DNA of 64,000 bases from Enoplolaimus lenunculus (lineage: Eukaryota; Nematoda; Enoplea; Enoplida; Thoracostomopsidae), in the NCBI GenBank assembly GCA_030248215.1, contig JASANG010000801.1, positions 186,001-250,000 on the forward strand, in the 5' to 3' direction. The translations under genes and the position numbers were made by a program. Shown here one piece after another: positions 57,466 to 64,000 of this stretch. The notes below the pieces were generated by a model. It was not told the DNA's origin and made no database searches. It saw only the letters and a list, made by a program, of their open reading frames with translations. The first letter of the stretch is position 1, and every line of letters starts with the position of its first letter.

Positions 57466-58965
57466 TGTGCCAATTTTGAGATTTGCAATTACAGATGTTC
57501 GTCAGTTTGATATCCTATCGCTAACGGATGATAGATGCTGTACGCATTTTGGAATATGGGAGCAGAATTACGTAGCTCAGAAAGTGTAATAAACTAAGAG
57601 AAACATTTTGTGTCTATAAGCACAGAACTTCTCTGATAGTTGTTTTTTGGACATTTAAAACTTTTTAATTTTAATTATTGACCCATTTGATTGAGGTTTT
57701 TGACTGTAGTTTACCATGGTTTTGTTTGGTTTGATAGATCGTTATGATCGACTTGAAATGCGACAACATCGACAAGAGTTGCAGCGGTAAGGACATAATA
57801 TTCCGGGTGATTTGTTGCGTTCAAGAAATAAATCCATGACTGATGAAGAATTGTCGTAGCTGTAAGTTTGTTGGAAACGTTGTGATTATACCAGGGTTCC
57901 AACAGGAACTATACTTTGTCGGAACAGGAATTGAATTTCTTTGCAAGAACCGTAACAGAAACAGGAACCGGAATGTGCAATAATTTTCAATACCGATGTC
58001 AAACGATGGCTTAAGAGAATTTTCAACAATGTATTTCATCATCAAGTTTTTGCAAACGCTTTTTAGGTTTATCAAAATGAAACTTTAGCGTTAACTGAAA
58101 CTTTTCAATTTTTTTGGCACGTCGCCTTAAAAATGTCATCTATTAATACAACTATCTGTGTTTTGACATTACTAAAAACGTAAAAATCTATAGTCAAAAA
58201 TCAACAAATACAACTGACGTCCGTTTAATGTGAGCGTTCAGCACAAAAACGACAACTTGTGTTTCTCCTTTGGTCTCGGTTTGAAACCTACCAAGATTCA
58301 AAAAATCGAGACCGAGACCAGCCAAATCCCGAGATCGCACACATCCCTGGTGGCTGTACTTTCATTGTTTTTGCAATTAGTTTAAATTTGTTAAAAAACT
58401 GTTTCTGATGTGTGCAAAAACTTGATGATGAAATACATTGTTGAAAATAATTCGCTTAAACCATTTTTTGACAAATTTTCCAAAAGGTCGAATAGTAATT
58501 CGGTAATGAAAATTATTGCAAATTCCCGTTCCTGTTTCTGTTCCGGATCCTGCAAAGAAATTCAATTCCTGGAACCCTGGTATACTCACAACGTTTCCAA
58601 CAAACTTACAGCTACGACAATTCTTCATCAGTAATGGATTTATTTGTTGAACGCAACCAATCACCCGGAATATTATGTCCTTACCGCAGCAACTCTTGTC
58701 GATGTTGTCGCATTTCAAGTCGAACAGAACGATCTATCAAACCAAACAAAGCCATGGTAAACTACAGTCAAATACTGTGTCAGAGAAGTTCTGTACTTAT
58801 ACGCACAAAATCTTTCTATTAGTTTATTACATTTTCTGAGCCACGTAATTCTGCTCCCATAATTCCAAATGCGTAGTACAGCACCTATCATCCGTCAGTG
58901 ATAGGATATCAAACGGACGAACATCTGTAATTGCAAATCTCAAAATTGGCACAGAAGTAGGAAAA
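57466..58965. repeat. Long inverted repeat, arms about 0.5-0.6 kb
   Basis: Left arm 57466-58075 and right arm 58395-58965 are reverse complements around a roughly 320-bp centre. Examples are CTTCTGTGCCAATTTTGAGA against TCTCAAAATTGGCACAGAAG and TTTGGTTTGATAGATCGTTA against a near-exact mirror at about 58730. Both arms carry a GGAACAGGAAC block and a family M segment. The outer right side continues into the rest of family M (to about 59072), which the left side lacks. Confidence 0.85.
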
Positions 58966-59072
58966 TCAAACGCGAACAATGTGCTGAAATTCGAACCTCA
59001 TGATGCACTGGTTCCAAAATTCAACGACCTATCACCAACTGGAGATAGTGCTACACATGTTTGAGAATACGG
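58855..59072. mobile_element. Family M element at the edge of the inverted repeat
   Basis: CTGCTCCCATAATTCCAAATGCG at the left and CACATGTTTGAGAATACGGGC at the right. Confidence 0.65.
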
Positions 59073-59976
59073 GCTCTTGCCATAGACAATGAGTGCTATC
59101 CACACCAGAACCGTATATTTCAGCATTCTGCCATGATGGCAACAAAAGTTAGGAATCGGAATCGGATTCGGCAAAATAGCAATGTGTTCAGATTCGGAAT
59201 CGGTGAAATCGTTGGTTCAATGGCGCCACCCTGGTTTCTACCGGAACCTAAGTTGGATATTCGGTAGCATCACTCTCTCGACCATCTCACCTTTCCTTGC
59301 CATGCTTGATCGTAACTCGCGTGCTTGTTTGAGTGCCGAATTTGTTTTTCTTTGTCAATATGTTCTAAACACCGGCACTCATGCTGTTCGCGGCGTTGTA
59401 AATCTTCCAACTATGGACCGAAAATTAGTTCAAAATATTTTAATTACACAGGGCACCTAAACTACATGCTGCAGGGCAGGGTACAACCAGAGAGATGAAA
59501 TACTTAAAACGTGTGGGTGAAACTAAAAGTACGGTATTTTCTAATGGAACCGAATAGCAAGGACAAACGATTACGGAAACTTATTTTAAAGCAAAATAAC
59601 TGCATATAACAGCAACACGAACGCAGTCTGATTTAGGGTTGCGCTATACGGCGAACCGTCAGTATAGCGTAACAATAAAGACAAAAACATACACAAGTAT
59701 AACAGTTGAGAATATTTCTCAAACGTTAACGCGCAAAAAAGTATCTATGAGCATTTTCACAGTCTTACTTAGTTTTGACGTTGTAACTTCTTCAATTCTG
59801 AACGATCAGAAACCCGTCTTGGCGCCAAATCGGCAACTTTGTTTTCGCCTTCTGCCATTCTGAAAAGTGACTCTCAAATGCAAAAATAAACGAAGGACGG
59901 ATACATATTGCATTTTTTGTTGGAGCCAAATAATAAGCACTAAATCTTCGTTTGGCTAACTGATATTGGCTTGACG
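59073..59976. other. Intergenic, no gene
   Basis: A reading frame at 59182-59460 (MCSDSESVKSLVQWRHPGFY...) has no recognised motif. A family K end (GGGTTGCGCTATACGGCGAAC) is at 59637. Confidence 0.4.
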
Positions 59977-60141
59977 ACATAAAACTTAAAAGTAGGTTAA
60001 GCGTATTCCTAGGCCTAAGCCTAAGCGTTGCGAAAATGAGTTCTTAAACCTAAGCCTAAGCAAAAAATGTAATTTAGAATCTAAACTTACTCTTTTATAG
60101 ACCCAACAGAAACCTGGACGCCCCTTAAAGTAACATTGGCC
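59977..60141. mobile_element. Family B TIR element
   Basis: AAACTTAAAAGTAGGTTAAGC at the left and CCCCTTAAAGTAACATTGGCC at the right, with core AGGCCTAAGCCTAAGCG. Confidence 0.75.
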
Positions 60142-61656
60142 AAAAGTTTTAAAAAGTATAGCGCCACCGTAACTGTGACAAATTTTACACATTACTAATA
60201 ACACAAACAGCGAACCTTTGGTTTGAACAGCTCACCAATAGCAGACATAAAATCATCCTTTAAAATGTGAATACAATTGCATTTTCGACCTGAAAATGCA
60301 TCAATTATATAAAGAAAGTTAATATAAAAAGTAATATTACGTATTCTTATTATACACTAATTCTAAGGGTGGCACTATACTTTTTGACTATTTTAATGCC
60401 GTCCAGCACTGTAGACCGACGTCTATGAATAAATTTCCACACATCAACACAGCATAAACAATTTTTTAAAAAAAGCAAAAGTAGATAAGTTGCATAGTTT
60501 TGTACAAGATGTGGACTAAAACGGCTTGTTACAAGTGGACACATATAATATCTTGCTAGGATTGTATTTTCGGCTACGTCAAGAAGCTTAAACAAAAAAC
60601 CCAAACTACCAATTACTTCCAATTCAGTAAACGTACACGTTTGCGCTATTCAAATAATTTCCAAGTATGTACCAACTTATCCGGTCAATGTCCAGTTCCG
60701 ATAAAAAACCTAGCTATCCGGCTCATGTTCAACGACTGCTTGTTGAGGCAAAGCTATCAGATAATTTTGGTTCGATGTTAATAACATAAAAAACATTTCT
60801 GGATAGTAAACTTTATCGTTTTAGATTCTGATATCATAAGGAAGGGTACTATTAACACTCGCCAAGCAATGCGCAATAGTTCTTAATTTCGTTATACACC
60901 TGATTATTGCATGGGAATGTTGCATGATTACAACTCAATATTAGTACAGGTAGTTCCTAAATGATTTCAAAAATTTCTAGTCAGCCACAAACAGCAAATT
61001 GCAAAGAATGTTACAGTGTAATTGGCAAGTGTGGAGTTAAAAAGTTATATTCTTACCGCAAGCGCAACATTAATACCCCACATAAAATTTAGTTTAAAAT
61101 CTTGTACAAGCTAAGAGAGACTTACGGTGAAAAATGCGAATCATAAATTAAAAAAACAAAATATTCATTTATAAATGGCTAAAACGTAGAACAGGGTGGT
61201 GTGAAATAATCAAACTGCAGGCCACGCTGCAATACAATAATCTTTGCTTGTTCGCTATGGAGGGGCTTTGATATATTACCGCTAGAACACCCCGTAATTT
61301 TAAGGACTTCAGCGTTTGTTAACGTGACAAAGAACTGCTATACTGAGCAGTTGCAACTGCGAAAGAACTAAAAAACGACGTAAGCGCAAAATTCTAACTA
61401 ATTTTACCGGATTTAGATATTGAAAGTCTACAAAGAAATACTGTAGTCATGCACTCACTCATTTTGTTTTTGTTAGTCACTGTTCTTACAAATGGGTTTA
61501 ATTGACTGAATATAATCTAGTAAACTATAAACCTCTTACTGTGAAGCGGATAAAACTTGGTTAAAAACACCTCTTTGATACATTTAGCCTTATGGTTGAC
61601 GCATCTAATAGATCAATTGCGCAAGTACGTACCTTGTAATTTGACGGTTGCGAATA
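60142..61656. other. Intergenic downstream of the zinc-finger gene
   Basis: AT-rich, no recognised gene or element. A GTACGT donor-like site at about 61635 lies just past the zinc-finger gene's stop, leaving room for an alternative 3' exon arrangement. Confidence 0.4.
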
Positions 61657-63620
61657 CTATTGAGCTGGAACTGGTCTCGGCACCGTTAGCCTTATTGCGC
61701 CTTGTCGCGTCACTCGAAACCCAGCTGGGTCTCTTTGCGTGCGACGCGGCGACATACTGCACTTGCCTTTGTGCACGCGGAGTCCATGGTCGCCTTTGAA
61801 TGGGCGCGATCCGCCTTTGATGTGCGTTGCCAGGCAAAACGGGCACGCAGGCAAGGGGGTGCCGTCATCTAAGTTGGCGTCGACGTCGTCAACCGGGAAC
61901 CGCCGCAAAGCCTAAAACGGAGTCACATTTGTAATCGACACGATACAATCAGCTAACAGCCGGAACTGAAGACAAACAAGCATTACACTGATTTTTTCCG
62001 TTAAGAACTAAAAACAAGTCAAGATTTACTGTGACTAATGTTCAAAAATCCATGTTGTAATTTTACTGTCAAATGCACGAAAAACAGGTTAGTGACACCT
62101 GATGAAAATCATGAAGTTGCTTGGCGGTTTCCCATTCGTTGGTCAGTATTTTGAACGAAACGGCTAGCGGTTCTTGATCGCACATGCCGACTCGCTCTTT
62201 GTGCTCCATATAATGGCGCTCGTTTGCACGCAACAGCAGGTTCGCGCTCTAAAAATACCACCAACCAACACAAGTTTCCCGGTACTTTCCTGTGTAAAAT
62301 TCCTAACAATGACCACCAAATCAAAAGCTCCACAAATAATTTTAACAAGTGAAAGAAAAGTGAATAATGTAATATATCTCATCACTGAAAATTTTTCAGT
62401 TTTGAATGCTTTTGCAAATAAAGGACCTAGACTAGTAAAATTTCGCTGCAACCCTTCCTAAAATGACTTTCTAATATAAAAAAGTACACTTACCCTTGTC
62501 AGATTTCGCCGCAGCGTCGCTAACTTTCTTTTTTCGTTTTTGGTGACGGCAGCGCCGCCTCGCCGTCGCAACGCTGCATTGTTGACTTCGATCTATAAAA
62601 CTCACAGCTTGAACTTGACACTTTTGTGGCATGGAAAACACGCGAATGGCCAACTTCTGCTTAAGTATCAAACAAATCACACACATGTTTCTGAATTAAA
62701 GTGTCGTTTTATACAAAGAAATATTCCAAGAAACAACTTCAAAAGAAAACTAAATTATACGTACCTCAAAGTTTTGCAGCGCTGCGAAACGCTCTCGCCA
62801 TTCTTCCAGCTTTTGCTCTAACTCAGCGCGGTCTTTTGCCAGGTTATAGAGCCGTTCTAGCTCTTTTTCGTCTGCCAGTAGACCAGGAATCGTGCAATTC
62901 CCTAAAATAATACGTTTACGGACATAAACTTGATAGAAAACTTTAAGATATTATACTTTTTATTAATGTTAACACAATGCCAATATTTGTTTTTTATTAT
63001 TTCAGTGTTTGGTGTTGTGTATATTAACTACCAATTAAGGTCATTAAACTTTGAAAAGTGTAAAACGATTACTTACTACTCGACTGGAGGTTCGTGTGTA
63101 GGCGTCTTTGAGGTGTCAAGCCATACAGCTCCCACCTTTCTCGTATTTGCGACGCCACGTAATCCGCCCTTTGGCGTCGTTGGTCGAACCATTGATAGTC
63201 TGGATCGATCTAAAACTGTTATGACTTGAAAGCTGACTGTATTGAACAAATATTTTAACTCTGTTTTCATGGTTAAAAGTTTACACTAATCTTGCAAACA
63301 CAGATATCCTCGTTTAGAACTAGCAGTGATGCTCTAATTTAATTTTGTCCAACATAAAAGAAATAATGGGGTTCCTAAACAGTCTACTTTGCTAAAAACC
63401 ATTTGAAACGTTATTACCTACCCTATCATGGTATTGATAAAGTCGTTCGATGTTTTCCGGAGAAAACTCGAACGCGCTGACGGGACCCAGGACCTGCTCT
63501 TCGAACCTGTCGAAGGCCACGACGTGATCGGCTGCTGCACTAACCAGCTCAAGTAGTTTGTGGCGCAGTAGAGCAAGCACTTCGTGAGGATGGTTCTTAA
63601 ACCAATTGTTAACATAAATA
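61657..63620 (-). CDS. Unrecognised protein with coiled coil and C2HC-like zinc finger (3' part, five exons)
   Basis: Exons in transcription order: 63620-63422, 63209-63077, 62901-62765, 62592-62494 and 61911-61657 (TAG). All are GT-AG and phase-matched, giving 274 residues. Exon 1 reads VNNWFKNHPHEVLALLRHKL then ENIERLYQYHDR. Exon 2 has DPDYQWFDQRRQRADYVASQ. Exon 3 is an acidic/basic coiled coil (KELERLYNLAKDRAELEQKL). Exon 4 is Arg/Lys-rich. The last exon holds C-x2-C (CPFC), then C-x15-H-x4-H-x3-C (FKGDHGLRVHKGKC), a likely zinc knuckle or finger. A possible preceding exon ends at 63787 (VDEWIQWRTT, donor GTAAGT) in the right phase. The protein family is not recognised; the start lies beyond the window. 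Confidence 0.7.
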
Positions 63621-64000
63621 CTAGAAATATAACGTTTTACACGCGGATCAGCATTAATTCACTACTATATCAAATAAATATATTATCTACGCATCCTAAA
63701 TGGCCGCTAACCCTGTAACCCAACACATGCAACTGTAAATATTTGTTTACACAATCCTGCTTTTACCCATTAGAGACCAAACTTACGTTGTAGTTCGCCA
63801 CTGTATCCACTCGTCGACCGTATAAATAATTTAAATGATTAATAACTTTTAAAATTTGATATTACTATTAAAGCTGGGATGCCCACCTACGTATTTTGGG
63901 CAACTATCAGCATTAATTTGTTTACAATATTATTGCTAATAGAAATAAGATTATTCTTGAGAGGAAAATTTGAACACAGATTGTTGCGCATTCAGTAACT

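Overview
The window is metazoan nuclear DNA that is gene-poor and very rich in repeats. All genes are split by GT-AG introns, the DNA is AT-rich, and no bacterial or organellar gene organisation is visible. The recurrent hexamer TTAGGC/GCCTAA is the nematode telomere unit. Together with a complete invertebrate-style ERGIC1 gene this makes a nematode-like animal a reasonable guess, but the hexamers lie inside transposons, so the assignment stays tentative.

Three genes can be assembled by splice-phase matching. (1) 19019-22405 (+): a complete nine-exon ERGIC1 (ERGIC-32) gene of 285 codons, the membrane cargo-cycling protein of the ER-Golgi intermediate compartment. (2) 28279-38696 (-): eleven phase-compatible exons encoding 1219 residues of a multi-von-Willebrand-A-domain protein. 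It has three VWA domains, each flanked by cysteines, separated by a Thr-rich mucin-like linker and by a Ser/Arg/Thr repeat linker. Its 5' end is not identified. Two small phase-compatible exon candidates lie further upstream at 39697-39739 and 41049-41110. (3) 61657-63620 (-): the last five exons of an unrecognised protein with a coiled coil and a C-terminal C2HC-like zinc finger. Its 5' part continues past the window edge.

Layout: 1-13.5 kb is a mosaic of short terminal-inverted-repeat (TIR) elements. 13.5-17.8 kb is one TIR-bounded element filled with a 9-bp minisatellite organised in a 578-bp higher-order repeat and split by another TIR element. 18.3-18.85 kb holds tRNA-like modules, two of them in a long palindrome. 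19.0-22.4 kb is ERGIC1. 22.7-28 kb is repeats. 28.3-38.7 kb is the VWA gene, whose introns are packed with TIR elements, some only 12-46 bp from splice sites. 39-49.5 kb is repeats. 51.5-56.3 kb is a long inverted-repeat (foldback-like) element with a (CAACAAYGACAA)-type core and an ORF kept in both arms. 57.5-59.1 kb is another long inverted repeat. 61.6-63.6 kb is the coiled-coil/zinc-finger gene.

At least ten TIR families recur. They are called here A (GGCC-ATGTAAAGA ends with TTAGGC cores), B (GGCCCATGTTACTTTAA ends), D (TACTGTAGTGACCCGAATA ends), E (CACTGTAAATTCCAATGAG ends), F (CACTGCAAAAAATGGTGAG ends), G (CCTATTCACACGTGCAAG ends), H (CAGTGGCGGATCCA ends), K (GGGTTGCGCTATAC ends), L (CAGGGTGCAACCGGA ends), M (CCGTATTCTCAAATG ends) and N (GCGG..GTTATAAC ends). 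A tRNA-like-containing repeat (I) is also present. None encodes a recognisable transposase here, so all look non-autonomous. Most long reading frames in the window are artefacts of these repeats.
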